Below are positions 43,849 through 55,183 of a stretch of 64,000 nucleotides of DNA, one piece after another. Both the position numbers and the translations under genes were made by a program. Origin of the DNA: Isochrysis galbana (lineage: Eukaryota > Haptophyta > Isochrysidales > Isochrysidaceae); assembly GCA_018136815.1 (NCBI GenBank), contig CM030939.1:4395419-4459418 (forward strand). The letters run 5' to 3'. Position 1 is the first letter of the stretch, and each line of letters opens with the position of its first letter. The notes under the pieces were generated by a model. The model saw only the letters and a program-made list of their open reading frames with translations, did not search any database and was not told the origin of the DNA.

Positions 43849-46800
43849 ATGGCAGCTGTCGACCTCTCGGCTTTCCTCGCGGACATCTCGACGAAGGACG
43901 AGCTACTGCGGCAGGCAGGGAGCAAAGGTGGTACGACGAGTATGCCACCCATCCGTGGCCGCGCCGTACCGCCCCAAGCAGCCGCGCAAAAGCCTGTGGA
44001 GCAGAAGAGCGAGAAGAAGCCGCCACAGGCCACACCTCTCTCAGAGTCCAAGCGGGATCAGCACGCGATCTGGGAGGACGGGGAAGCGGTCCTCGTCGGT
44101 CCACAGCTGCCTGATCACACTAATGCTATCTTCGTCCCAGCACACGCGTTTGGAGGCGCGAAAGAAGGTTACGTCTTCAAAAAGGGGGACAAGGGACTCG
44201 GCTACTATCTCGACACTCGGAAGCCCAGCACGGTAGCTGAGGGCGTGGGCGGAAAAGGGTCGCACCGGAAGCATGCGTACGAGTACTTCTCCGAGTGGGA
44301 CCGCTTTGATGTCGAGGGGGAGCTGCGCAAGCTCGACGCCGTACAGCCGGAGGCGGGTGGCAATCCCGCAGGTGCTTCATGCGACGACGGGCTCCCGTCC
44401 GGCCTCACCCCTGAGATGCTGCGTGACATGCCTAAGGTGGAGGTGGAACGGCGGGCGCTGAACGAGAAGGAGAAGGGGAATGAGTACTACAAAGTCGGTG
44501 AGTACCACAAGGCCATCGTGTGCTACGCGCACTCGCTACGGCTCGACCCGAACAACGCCGCTGTGTATGCTAATCGTGCAATGTGCAACCTGAAGCTCCG
44601 GCGGTACAAGCTGGCCATCTCCGACTCTGACGCGGCAATCCAGCTGGACGACGGGTAAGACGGCCACGCGCCAATCGCGAGAGCGGAACTCTGGGTCGAC
44701 CTCGATGGAGAGCGCTGTCGGCGGGAAGATGGGCACTCAACCATCAGCCAGTTGTTCTGCACACTCGTGTGCCCGGCCTCTCATTTGCCCCCCCTCCCCC
44801 CTCAGGTACACCAAGGCGTACCTGCGTCGGGGCATCGCTCGACGTCGTCTGGGCCAGACTGCCGGCGCCCTCTCCGATCTCGACGTTGTTCTCACTCGAG
44901 AACCTCACAACAAAGAGGCGGCGGAGCACCGCCGCTGCGCCAAGATTGAGCAGGAGCGGCAGCAACGCGAGGCCGCCGAAGCTAAGAAGAAGGCTGCCAA
45001 TGCCACGGCTGAGGCGGTCGGCACCGAGGCACCAGACCGCCGACGCGGGAACTTCCTGATCGAGGAGGTTGACGGTGAAGAGGAGGAGGAGGACGACGAT
45101 GAGGCAGAGATTGAGCCGTCTGCTGCCTTCCTAGAGCAGCTGCGGAAGGAACGCGAGGAGGCAGACCGCCAGGAGTTGGAGCGGGCGGCACGTGCTGAGC
45201 GACGCGGGGCGGCGGCCCCTGGCCCGTTTGTCGACCCGGAGGCCATGCAGGCATCCAACGAGATGCTCGAGATGATGTCTAAGATGGCAGGTATTGAGCC
45301 CAGGGCACCACCGGCGTCTACGATGGGGCGCTCTGAACCTAAGACGCAGAGCGAGGCAGGCAAAAAGCCTGCTTCCGGTGGGACCATCCGGCGGCTGGTC
45401 ATTGAGGAGGAGAGCGAAAGCGACGAGGATGAGGTGGCGAGCAGGTTCGAGGAGATCCCACCATCAGCCACCGCCACAGCCAGCGCAAGTTCTCTCGCCC
45501 CTTCCGTGCCCGCGTCAGCTCGCGGCGCCGGTATGCGCTCCATCGTGATCCAGGAAACGAGCGATAGCGACGCGAGCGAGGAGGAGGTGCCCATTCGACG
45601 GATGCCCGCCGCAAAGCCCCCCGACGCGCCGGCAGCCGCGGCTGCCGGCGCAGCCGCGCCGGGGCCCGCCGCGGTCGACGCCGTGTCGATGCGTAAGCTG
45701 GCGATTGTAGAGAGTGACGGCGAGTCAGACTCCGACCCAGAGGCGTCGGAGGCAGCTCATACCACAAGCGCTTGCGCTGGCAAGGGTGCAGATGCCACCG
45801 CCGCTGCCTCGCAGCCAGGGGTGGCTAGGGCGCCGATGAAAAAGCTGGTCATCTCCGAGGTGGAGGAAGAGACCGATGACGAGATTGAGGCTACTGTGGA
45901 GAAGAGCTCCCCGTCGGGTGACAAGCCTTCCCCAGACGCTAAGGCTTTTGATGCGCAGCTCGACCACAAGCGCGCCAAGGCGTTGCAGGACGCTGAGGCT
46001 CTAAGCGAGGAGGGCAAGACTCTCTTTGCCTCTGCGAACTATGAGGCGGCCGCCACGAAGTACTCCCGCGCCGTCGAGATACTCGCAGCCACGCAGCCCT
46101 CGGTCTGCTGCACCGACGACGCGGCGGGGGCCAACCTGCGGGCGCGCTGCCTCAATAACCGCGCGGCCTGCTGGTGCCAGCTGCAGCGTTACTCCGAGGC
46201 CGAGGCGGATTGCACCGCGGTACTCTCCGTGGAGCCTGCTAATCCGAAGGCGCTGATGCGCCGCGCATTCTCGCGAGAGGCTCTCGAACGATACGCGGGA
46301 GCACTCGAGGACTGCAAGGCGCTCATGGCGTCAGGCGCCGGGAACGCGGACGTCTCTGCCTCGGTTGCCCGGCTGACAAAGTTGGCAGCACAGCAGCGAG
46401 CATTGGACGGAGGCGGCGCCGCGAAGCCCAAGATGGCCAGCCCCCCCGCCACGTCGACATCGGCGGCCCGCACGGCGAGTGTAACGAGCACGGTTAACAG
46501 TGCTCGCACTGCTGCGGCCGCCGGAGCAGCGGCGGCGGAGACTGCCAGCGGCACTACGAACGCCAGCGGCAGTGCGACCGCAAGCAGTGCCGCGACCGCA
46601 AGCGGCGCGGATGCCAAGGCCCGCGGCACAGCTGCATTCAAGCGTGGAGAATTCAAGGCGGCGGCTGACGCCTACTATGAGGCATGCAAATTCGAGCCCG
46701 AATGTGCGACTCACTTCTCCAACCTGGCGTTGGCTCTGCTCAAGCTTCAGCAGCCCGCGCACGCCGTGACCGCGGCCAAGCGATGCACCGAGCTAGCGCC

Positions 46801-47566
46801 AACCTTCGCCAAGGGATGGCATCGCCTCGGATCGGCACATATGGCCAAGGGGAACCTCTCCGACGCCTGCAATGCCTTCAAGACTGGTATGACGCACGCC
46901 TCAAAGCAGGATCTAGCTGAATTGCGCAAGGGGCTCGACGAGGCGAAGAGAGCACTCGATGCCCTCCCCGCCGGGATCGAGGAGGTATCGCCGGCTCCAT
47001 CGCCCGTCTCGCCCGCTGTTGGCTCGCATGCTCCACCATGGGCGCCGGCGGCCGAGAAGAAGGCGCAAGGCAAAGTTGACCTGGCCAAAGCGGTCGAGAC
47101 GGCCAAGCGGGTTGCAAGCAAGGCGTCTTGCAGTGGTTCGCAGACGCAAGCGGAGATCGCCAAACTTTCCAAGCTAGGGTTTTCGGGCTTCGAGCGCGCG
47201 TTCGCCAACTTATGGGCACGTGGCAAGGCTACGGCGTCGCGTCATGACGATATCGCCACCTGCCTCAAGCAGCTCCCTACCACGGAGGCAGATCTCGTCA
47301 GCTTCGTCGGGGATGCCATGTCAGAAGAGACGCTCTCCGGCTTCGTGCTAGCCACCGAGCGCACGCTTCTACCCATCGATGCGGGCGCTGCTGCAGGGCT
47401 CCTCTGCCGTCTGACAGCGGTCCGGCGATTCGGGATGCTTTGGATGTTCTTGGGCAAGGAGGAAGCAGCCGCAGCCGCAAAGGTGCTCAGCGCAGGGCTC
47501 ATGGCTGACGCCAGTTCGGCCGATGCAATTCGTGCTGCGGCGGGCAAGTTTGGGGTCAAGCTGTGA
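43849..47566 (+). CDS. RPAP3/SPAG1-like TPR co-chaperone
   Basis: Exons 43849-44654 and 44806-47566 (GT-AG, 151-bp intron, phase 2) give 1188 residues. The N-terminal part has YEYFSEWDRFDVEGELRKLD, a motif found before the first TPR in RPAP3/SPAG1 proteins. TPR block 1 (about 215-310; NEKEKGNEYYKVGEYHKAIV) is split by the intron. TPR block 2 (ALSEEGKTLFASANYEAAAT) and block 3 (ARGTAAFKRGEFKAAADAYY) follow. The C-terminal 140 residues (LGFSGFERAFANLWARG to KEEAAAAAKVL) resemble the RPAP3_C domain. This family links Hsp90 to R2TP or dynein-arm assembly. The centre carries four repeats of a basic-hydrophobic-acidic motif (RRLVIEEESESDEDE and three others). Likely cytoplasmic. Confidence 0.85.
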
Positions 47567-47702
47567 ACAAGCGAGATAGCCGATGGACGGCAACTGCAAT
47601 GGCAATGGCGAGCACGTTGCACACTTACACGTAGAAAGTAGCTTCTTGTGGCCGTTAATTAAATAGCCCGGTCACCCGCTCTCTTTTTCACTTACCATTC
47701 CT

Positions 47703-47770
47703 CAACTAACTTTGTAGTTGGTTCGCTCAACCTACTTTTATAAGTGGGGGTCAATGGGGACTTGCGCCCC
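47703..47770 (+). mobile_element. Two hairpin leaders in tandem
   Basis: CTAACT-TTGT-AGTTGG starts near 47703 and CAACCTACTTTTATAAGTGG starts at 47728. The second is followed by GGGTCAATGGGG as in copy E. One element apparently landed seven bases after the leader of another. Confidence 0.65.
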
Positions 47771-48094
47771 TAGCTAGGGATAGCACACGTCGTGCGAAAC
47801 GATCCGGACAAGCCTCACTAGGAAACCTTGGAGGCTGTGGGTGATTGAAACAAAATTAAGCCGTACGGCGTACGGAAGACAATGAGAAAATGAGTCAACT
47901 AGTGACAAGAGATACGAAACACGACGCACTAGCACTAGGAAGATCCAGGGTAAAACACGGCACCCGCCGCACACGCCGCCTTCGCAGGTCGCAGGAACAC
48001 AGGCGGCAATCGCCGTCGCGACCTCAAGGGCCGAGACAAGGAGCGGACAGCAGGCCTGCCCGGAACCCATCACCCAAGCCGGGTCCAAGGTAGC

Positions 48095-48255
48095 GCACCT
48101 GGGCCGGACCCCGGAAACCGAAATAAAAGGAATGAAGGGGGGAAGGGGAGGGGGAGAGAGTGGAGTGAGGGGACTTAAGGGCGATGGAAATGGAAGGACT
48201 TAGTTGCCGGGCCGTTAGTAGCTGTTGCGCCCCGAATCTTCATATTTTTTTACTA
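48095..48255 (+). mobile_element. Retroelement 3' end, type 1
   Basis: GGACCCCGGAAACCGAAATA, GGGCGATGGAAATGGAAGG and CCCCGAATCTTCATATTTTTTT match 41790-41952. ACTACTACTACGC follows. It may be the end of an element whose leader is at 47703 or 47728. Confidence 0.7.
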
Positions 48256-48618
48256 CTACTACGCTCAGATTAAAGATTATCATCATTATTATTATCAGAT
48301 ATTTTACTACTACTACTAGCCGGGCGCAAGGTGTACGGGCTAATGGCAGTAGTAGTAGTATCAGTGGTATGCCACACTCAGATGTTTCAGCTTACAACAC
48401 GCATGCTCATGCTCAGCTTATGGCTAACAACACATTTTACGTATTGCGTAGAGCACAACGAGACCACACCTCAAGACTGCGCACGCACTCAATGGACATA
48501 TTCTAGGTTACCTCACACTGGCACCACTCCGCAAAGTAGGCAGATGCGCCATGAAACGCCATCTTGTGTTCGCACCAATCACTTGCCTCCTCCCTGCCCG
48601 CATTTCCACGTGCATGGA

Positions 48619-49431
48619 TCACGCCGCACGTCGTCGAGCAGGAGAACGAGTTGACTTGTTTGCTCCTTCCGGAGCGGCTTCTCCATCCGCCGGGGTCGAT
48701 GTTGTGCGGTAATGCAGCTTTTGGACTGGGAGTGCCGTCGATTTGAGCCGTGGTCTCGACGGGCCGGACTTCAATGAACGGTCATCAGTCGGCGATTGCG
48801 GTGCCAAGTCAAGCTTCGATGGGGAGCGGTCGACAGGAGCCCCCGGGAAAACGTCGACGTCCCACACGCGCCATAGGAGCAGCAACGGCATGATGATGTA
48901 CGGGGAATAGACGGCAGTAAGTAGATAGGGCGATTCTGTCGCGTGCTCGCCAAAATACTGTTGGCAGCCAGTTGGGGTGATGTAAGCATTGTGTGATAGA
49001 TACTCCACGCTGAGGTGATTGTAACACGGGTCGCGCTCACCTGCTCCGTCAAGACGATTGGCAGGATTGTCAGTAGAATGGTGGAGTACACAATCGTGGG
49101 GACTCGTATCCATCTGCGAGAGCGGCTGAAGCCCGCGATGGCGATTAGATAGTATGGCGCTTGCACTAGAATCTCGAGCCAAAGCCCAGCCTTGAACCTT
49201 CGGTGGGACAGGGTGCGGCGGAGCGAATGGGGTCCGGTGGCACGGGCAGGCTTGTTGAGAAAGTATGCGAGCAGTATTCTGGGTGTCCACTCACCATACG
49301 GGTCTGGCCAACACGAGCTTGTCGGCGGTGCGCCCCCACCAGTGAATGGCATGAACCATCGGTTCCGGCGGCCACGGCGGTGTCGCGAGAGGATCACTTG
49401 CATCGTTGTACCGATCGGGGTCGGGGACCAT
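48619..49431 (-). CDS. EXPERA-domain protein (TMEM97/sigma-2 receptor-like)
   Basis: Exons 49431-49295, 49197-49041 and 48957-48619 (GT-AG introns of 97 and 83 bp, phases 2 and 0) give 210 residues. Splicing rebuilds the family core: HWWGRTADKLVLARPVW + FKAGLWLEILVQAPYYLIA, then WIRVPTIVYSTILLTILPIV and YLLTAVYSPYIIMPLLLLW. Four membrane segments are expected. EXPERA proteins (TMEM97, EBP, TM6SF) bind or convert sterols in the endoplasmic reticulum. The C-terminal 65 residues are a polar extension. Unspliced frames across this region start at other Mets and miss the P-x-W box, so they are rejected. It lies 63 bp downstream of the DUF1295 gene on the same strand. Confidence 0.85.
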
Positions 49432-49494
49432 AACCTTGTGACAGCAACGGGACGGGAAAGAATGCTAGAGTGCTGGCCTAGTGAAGGATACGTG

Positions 49495-50889
49495 CTACCG
49501 GAGCGACAAGTTGGTCATAGGTGTCCACGATGCAACTTGCACCTGCTCCATATCAATAAGGTAAGTAATGAGAATGCCGATGATGAACCAGCCGATGAAT
49601 AATTTGTCGGCGACCTTGAGCGGAGGCGTCCCTTCCCGCGCGGGTGGCCAAGGGACGAATTTCGACACCGTGCGCTGGTAGTGCGCGTAGCCCGTGTACT
49701 TTCGTGACGAGATGGCCTCGGTTAGATCGAGCGAGGCCTTTGGCGCAAGGAAGAGGACTGAGAGGAAGAGAGGGCCCGCTAATGTCCAATTGATAGTACC
49801 ACAGCCCGCGGCTACAGTAAAAATCTGTGGCATCGGACGTGGGGAATAATGCGGCTTCATGAGCTGCCGCACAGGCATTATGGTGGAGGACAACGAGCGT
49901 ACCATCCAAGAACCGTGGTACGGGCAATTGTGAGCGTCACGTTTCATGACTTCATAGCGTGAGGACGCTCGCGCACCGAGGTGTGCCTTCCGCCCCTCCG
50001 CGCTGGTGTGCGATGCCGAGGGGGGTGCACGCACATAAAAAGTCCACCACATTGAGACCTCGCAGAAGTAGTTGGGGTGGCGCGAGAGGCTCCAGAGGCC
50101 GGACTGGATGAACCCAGCCTCATACGGAGTCCCTTGCAAGGGGATGTTGGCCTTTATGCGCCGATACTTCTCGGTCTGGAATGCAAACATTTGCGCATCG
50201 GCGACAGTCTCCCCAATCAGCAGGAGAATGAATAGAATCGTGGCCAAGAAGTCCAGGCCATTGAGTGGGCGGTCCGCCGTGAGCATTGCAGCCGCAGCAG
50301 GCGAGGTGAAGGCTAGGATAATGAGCTGCTGTGCAGAGCAAATAAAGAGTAGGTTGAATGCCTCCCATGAGAAGGAAAGACGGCCGTTGTTGGCGCAAAA
50401 CCAGTCGCGAAGTACAGACCAACGGTGGTCCTCCCCACCTGAGAAGCCTCCCTTCAGCGCAAAGTTTGCTGTGAGGCGCACGCCCCATGCGGTGCACAAT
50501 AATGTCATGATGAGCACCCTCGGCCATCCCTCCGCTTGCTGGTTCATCGAGAGGAGCCAGTCCCAGCAGGCAATGACGGGTGTGATAGACCAGAGGCGGT
50601 CAACGATACTCGAGTCAGAATGGCCCGCCCAGCCCAGCGTGCGCAACGAGTAGAGCCACACAGAGCACACGAGCATGAGGGTGAGCGCCAGCTGGCGGCT
50701 CCACCCGTCAGCCAGGCAGTCGCCACCGCTCCAGCAGGTGGTCAAAGGAGTATGCACGCACCACAGACGGAGTAGCGACACAATCAGCACGACGCTCCCG
50801 CCTAGCAGGATCTCCAGCCGAGGCTGGCCCACCGTGCCCGGCAGGTGCATCGCCGTGTGCGCCGTCGCCGACGTCATGCGCCCCCACAC
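49495..50889 (-). CDS. DUF1295 steroid-reductase-like membrane enzyme
   Basis: Exons 50889-50035 and 49824-49495 give 394 residues. The 210-bp GT-AG intron is in phase 0 and has no in-frame stop, so an unspliced 464-residue reading also exists. Splicing is favoured because it restores SGLWSLSRHPNYFCEVSMWW + TFY + IFTVAAGCGTINWT, the DUF1295 signature; the insert is charged and unlike the family. Other marks are IVDRLWSITPVIACW, VRLTANFALKGG and KYTGYAHYQRTVSKFVPW. Seven to nine spans are expected, in the endoplasmic reticulum. Relatives reduce steroid-type double bonds with NADPH or methylate isoprenylcysteine; the substrate is unknown here. Start Met1 or Met5. Confidence 0.85.
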   Translation of the reverse strand: MWGRMTSATAHTAMHLPGTVGQPRLEILLGGSVVLIVSLLRLWCVHTPLTTCWSGGDCLADGWSRQLALTLMLVCSVWLYSLRTLGWAGHSDSSIVDRLWSITPVIACWDWLLSMNQQAEGWPRVLIMTLLCTAWGVRLTANFALKGGFSGGEDHRWSVLRDWFCANNGRLSFSWEAFNLLFICSAQQLIILAFTSPAAAAMLTADRPLNGLDFLATILFILLLIGETVADAQMFAFQTEKYRRIKANIPLQGTPYEAGFIQSGLWSLSRHPNYFCEVSMWWTFYVRAPPSASHTSAEGRKAHLGARASSRYEVMKRDAHNCPYHGSWMVRSLSSTIMPVRQLMKPHYSPRPMPQIFTVAAGCGTINWTLAGPLFLSVLFLAPKASLDLTEAISSRKYTGYAHYQRTVSKFVPWPPAREGTPPLKVADKLFIGWFIIGILITYLIDMEQVQVASWTPMTNLSLR

Positions 50890-51726
50890 AACGCGCGCCG
50901 AGGGGGAGGGAGGGGGGGGGAGCTTCCTGGATAGGTTTTATTGTAGAGGGGTTCTGTGGTGCGAGGCCCGAGAACTGCGCGCACAGACTGCAAACTGGGC
51001 TGGTGGAGCGCAAGTAGGGTGGTGGCTGTGCTCACGGAGGTGGCCGCGGCGGGTGAGGCGGCTTTCAAGACCTTCAAGGACGGCGTAGCCGCAGACGGCA
51101 CCCGGCAACCCACATGTGCTGCGTCGCTGCGTCGCTGCGTCAGGGCGAGGAGTCCGAGGCGGAAGTCCTCCAGCTCCTGCGCGGTGTAGGGGAGAGTGGG
51201 CATCCCGAGATCGAGATCGCCCTATCGCCCTTTCAACCGAGTTTAACTAGTACCAGCGGATTCCTTCTTTTGCAGAGCGGTTGTAACAGGGTTGAAGGAG
51301 CTGTTGCAACCCCGCTCCTCAAACCTTCCGAGAACCTTGCAAAACCCCTCAAAAATAATAAGTGACACGTAGTAGAGTAAAGTACTCTAGAGCTAGACTC
51401 TAGGTGAGAGAGTTCTCAAATAAAGAAATAAAGTAGACCCGCAGAATTCCTTGTTGCGCCGACTTACATTTATTTAAAGTACCCTCGCCGACTTACATTT
51501 CTTTGAAGGTTTGCGCGGGCGGACGGGGCGGGGCGAGGTGGGGAAGGGGGAGGGGGTGCCTTGCGGCTCACTGCGTGGCGCGGCCGGACGGTGGTGGAGA
51601 CGGCCTTCCCGCTCTCCCCTCCCCGCATTTCTCCCTGCTCTGGTGGCAGGTGGGCGGGCTTGTGCGGCTAGAGCGAGCATCGATACCACTCCTGCTCCCA
51701 GCTCGCCTCTTTCTCCGCCCGCCCCG
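50890..51726. other. Divergent promoter region; no gene
   Basis: It lies between the starts of the DUF1295 gene (minus) and the ORAI-like gene (plus). No conserved site is recognised. Confidence 0.45.
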
Positions 51727-54448
51727 ATGCACTCCTCGAGGATCACGCAGCCCGACGTGGGGATGCTCGAAGCGGAGCAGCAGATGTGGGTCGCCAACCA
51801 AAAGAGGGACCTGCTCGAGCTGCGGCATAGACAGATTTTGGCCAGAGTGGAGTGGCTCAATCAGCTCAACACGCAGGCGAGCGTCCCGTCGGCGGGAGGT
51901 GGCCGGGGAAGGGGGTAGAAGGGGCGGTGGAGGAGACGGAGCGAAGGAGTAGCTTGGGGGGGGGGAGGGGGGAGAGGTAAGGGGAAGACGAGGGGAGGAA
52001 GGAGGTAGGGACGGAGGGAGATTGGGCTGACCAGTGTCACAAACACGAGCGCTCAGTGCGGAGGGCAGGAAAGGGAGGAGAAGCGAACGAGGGCCCACCA
52101 GCCTCCCCACCAAGATTCCGTGTAGTCTCTGCTCATTCAGCATCCGAGCGCATGTAGGCGATGTTGGTCGCTGGATCAGCAGTTGCGTCTCTGGGTGGCG
52201 AGTCGCTCCAGACGATCGATGATGCCGACTTAAAGCGGCTCGCGCTAGACACAGTCTTCATCGCTTCGACAGCAGCCACCCTTTGCTTTTCGCTCTGGGT
52301 CATCTTCATCTCGTCGAATCTGATCATGCTATCTCAAATGACTGCCTTAACTGGCACTTCTGCAAACGACGTCAAGACGGCGGACGAAATTCTGGCCCGC
52401 AAGATTGCCGAGGTGAGCAGCAAATTCTTGCAGGCACATGCGCTTACAGCCAGCCGGCTTATCGGACAGCATCATCCGAGTGATGAGTGCTGTCCGTTCA
52501 TCGAGCTGTGGAGCATTCACATTCACGCAATGTCTGGCACCATCATACCCCGTCAGGTTCGCTCGTTTTACTTGTTGTCGCTCATCACCCTACTCAGCTC
52601 TGCCCTGTCTATGATGTGGATGAATTTGACGATAGTAAATTCCCTAGTGGCCACGGCCATATTCAGCGCCATTTCCGTGCACGCGTTCATCACGTTACGA
52701 GACACCTCGGAAGAGTTCCATGTGCGTCAGGATGTGGGGTAGGGATGAGCATTGATGGTTGCGTGCCGCCGAAGTGCGCCTTTCAAACGCTTGGATGTGA
52801 ACTGATTTCCTACACACTCGATCCTACTCCTTCCGTCCAGGAAAAGACCACCTTCACAGGAGAAGACCCAGTCCTTCATGGGATCCAGCGAACACAGGAA
52901 GCGCTTTCCGAGGTGTTTTCCTCGTTTTGCCCACAATCCTGCTATGATATGTTTTGCCACCTCTGCTTGCGGCGCCGGCGCCGTCGTGGCGATGAGCACA
53001 GCGTAGCTCCGAGTGGAAGCGGAGAGATGATGTCTAGGGCCGGCTGGGCGCGGCTGCATGATTCTCTGCCGACAGGTCAACATGAGCTGAGCGCCTTGAC
53101 ACGGTGGGCGCAAGGGAAGCCTGACCAGGGTAAGGATGTGCTGCGGTCAGCGACTTGTCAGAAGGACTTGTTGGGCACCCCGACTGCAAGTCGCGCAGAT
53201 GAACGGCGGGTTGTTGCTGTCAGAAATGATGCGCGCTGGTCGAAGCCGGAAAACGGCATCGCTTGGGGACTCGGTCTAGGGGTAAGAAGCCTTTTGAATT
53301 TGGATACTCTCTTCCTCTCGTTTTGGCTATGTTTAGCCACATCCGCTACCTGCACCCCCGCACCTTCATCCCCGCACCTGGGCCTCTCTCATCTTCCCTT
53401 GCGAAGCCGGCCTCTTGACAGTATCCTTGTTGCTCAGGACGTAAATACATCGCTTTCCCCACGCTATCAAGGCTGGATGTTCAAGTCCAAGTCAGTTGAC
53501 GGGCCACTTCGTCCACGAGAACGAGTTACTCCAATCGACCACCTTCGCGCCGCCTTCGATGCCCTACGCGCAGACCCAAATGCGGTCGCAGTCGCCGTTC
53601 GAAGCACCCCTCAATCCGGCAATGCGGTCCGCACAGATGCGCCAAATGCTGAGGTCGGATTTGGGGGTGCATTGATGGCGGCTAGGACTATGTCCGGGCC
53701 GCCTTTCGCGACTCCTCAGGCTCCACTACGTGATCGACGGTGGTTCATCTTGCGAGGCCAAACTCTGTCGTGGTATGCAAGTGATGACGAGTACACGCTG
53801 CGCATGGCGCCGAAGGCGTCTGTTGCTCTCGCAGGTTACATGGTGCGTTGGGCACATTGGCACAGGCTCTCATCGCCCCAAAAAACTCTACCTACGTTGC
53901 CGGTCTGAGCCCTGCAAGGGTTCAGCGGCTGCTAAGTGCTCAAAGCGGTGGTGTCCACTTATTTATTTGTGTCCATGAGCTGTTTGGCTCCTCTCCTTGA
54001 ATTTGCCACTACCTCCAGAACGGCAACCCTTGATGCACAGACTGGTTTGTTGGTAGGTGCAAGAGACATTTGAGCCGCCCCCCTCCGGGCGTCAAGCCCT
54101 AATGCTGTTACCGCGCACGGCATATCTCGAGCGCCATGGCGCGTACAACGCAGCCATAATGTCTGCCAAATCATGGTGAGAATAGCCGGTACCCGCAGTG
54201 GGGAAGTGAGAGCACATCAGTTGTAGCTGCATCCTGGCAGTGCATCATGGTGTCCGACGTAAATCCCCGCGTCTATCCTAGAGGTATGAGATCCACTTGC
54301 GGTGCTGCTCTGCCTTAGGTATTTACGAGCTGGAAGCGGAAATGAGACGCGTCATTGGTTTGAGCAACTTTCGGCTGCAATTCGAAGGGCGGACGCAGCC
54401 ATCGAAGGACCACATGCTAATAATAGTCATCTCTCGACGGGGTTGTGA
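51727..54448 (+). CDS. ORAI-like channel with C-terminal PH domain
   Basis: Exons 51727-51876, 52158-52733, 52841-53281, 53438-53834, 54019-54052, 54319-54448; phases agree and give 575 residues. Residues 20-67 (ELRHRQILARVEWLNQLNTQ + AMLVAGSAVASLGGESL) resemble the ORAI N-terminal helix and pore helix, with a Glu near the usual filter site. Three more spans follow (LDTVFIASTAATLCFSLWVI, RSFYLLSLITLLSSALSMMW, VATAIFSAISVHAFITL). Residues 243-389 are polar with an RRRRRR cluster. Residues 399-575 form a PH domain: YQGWMFKSKS, a long insert, DRRWFILRGQTLSWY and ETRHWFEQLSAAIRRA. Intron 1 has a GC donor (CAG|GCGAGC). ORAI channels carry store-operated calcium entry. If intron 2 is not spliced, the channel ends at 52742 and the PH part is separate. 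Confidence 0.6.
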
Positions 54449-54740
54449 CAAACAGTGGCAATATTATTCTTTCAGTTTCATGCCATACTCGACGACGCGT
54501 GAGTGAACCTGCAAGATCGGCTTGCTCGTTTATTTGGCAGGAAAGATGGGCAGGCTCAGAGTTTCTGGATGTATTGCTGCCGAAAGGACGAGAGAGGCGA
54601 ACACGCACAGCTCGTGGGGGTTGTTAGATATGTCAAACTAAGTATAGACGAAGGGCCTGGCTTGACGCACCCCTTTGTCCCACCCCTATCTTTGCTTTCT
54701 TCAAATTAAATTTCAAATTAGTTACTACTAATGTTCTCGC

Positions 54741-55160
54741 CAACTTAATTGATACTTAGTTCAAATGGGGGAGGCGCCTCGTGCCCTCCTCCCCAGGCTC
54801 CAACTCCCCTTCGTGGGGCCCAATCAGCAGAAAATTTTGCAATTGAGAATATGCTTGGAATATGGGTGAGGTTGCAGTGCAACTGCATGCACGTGTAAGA
54901 AACGGTGCCTCGCGCCCCCCCCCCCCCCCCCACTCTTTCGACTCCCCTCATGGGGGGCGAGAATCATCATTCCCCCTGCGCTGCCTCCTGGCAGGCAGGG
55001 GGGACCCATGCCAGACTGCCCTGACTCTCCTAGAGAGTCGGGCGCACAAATCTCACGCCCTGGCCCGCGTTGGCCGGGCTTGTCGCTGCTCTGGCACCAA
55101 TCACCAACCCCTCCTCCCCATGGGCCCCCCTATCAGGAGCCCTAGCCAACTCAAGTCCAT
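54741..55160 (+). mobile_element. Hairpin-leader repeats upstream of copy B
   Basis: CAACTTAATTGATACTTAGT then TCAAATGGGGGAGGCGCC matches 4347-4435. A second block from about 54900 (CTCTTTCGACTCCCCTCATG, GGGGGGCGAGAA) matches 39930-39975 and 63150-63190. These are piled-up fragments; no coding frame. Confidence 0.6.
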
Positions 55161-55183
55161 AAACTATTGTTATAGTTTTAGCG

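Noticed and set aside
48771-49403. Unspliced 210-residue minus frame starting MQVILSRHRR
   Set aside because: The EXPERA core is only rebuilt with the upstream ATG at 49431 and two introns. This frame reads through an intron.
52487-52840. Upstream half of a 473-residue plus-strand frame
   Set aside because: It overlaps the ORAI-like exon in another frame and an intron. Only 52841-53281 and 53438-53834 of that frame are supported as exons.
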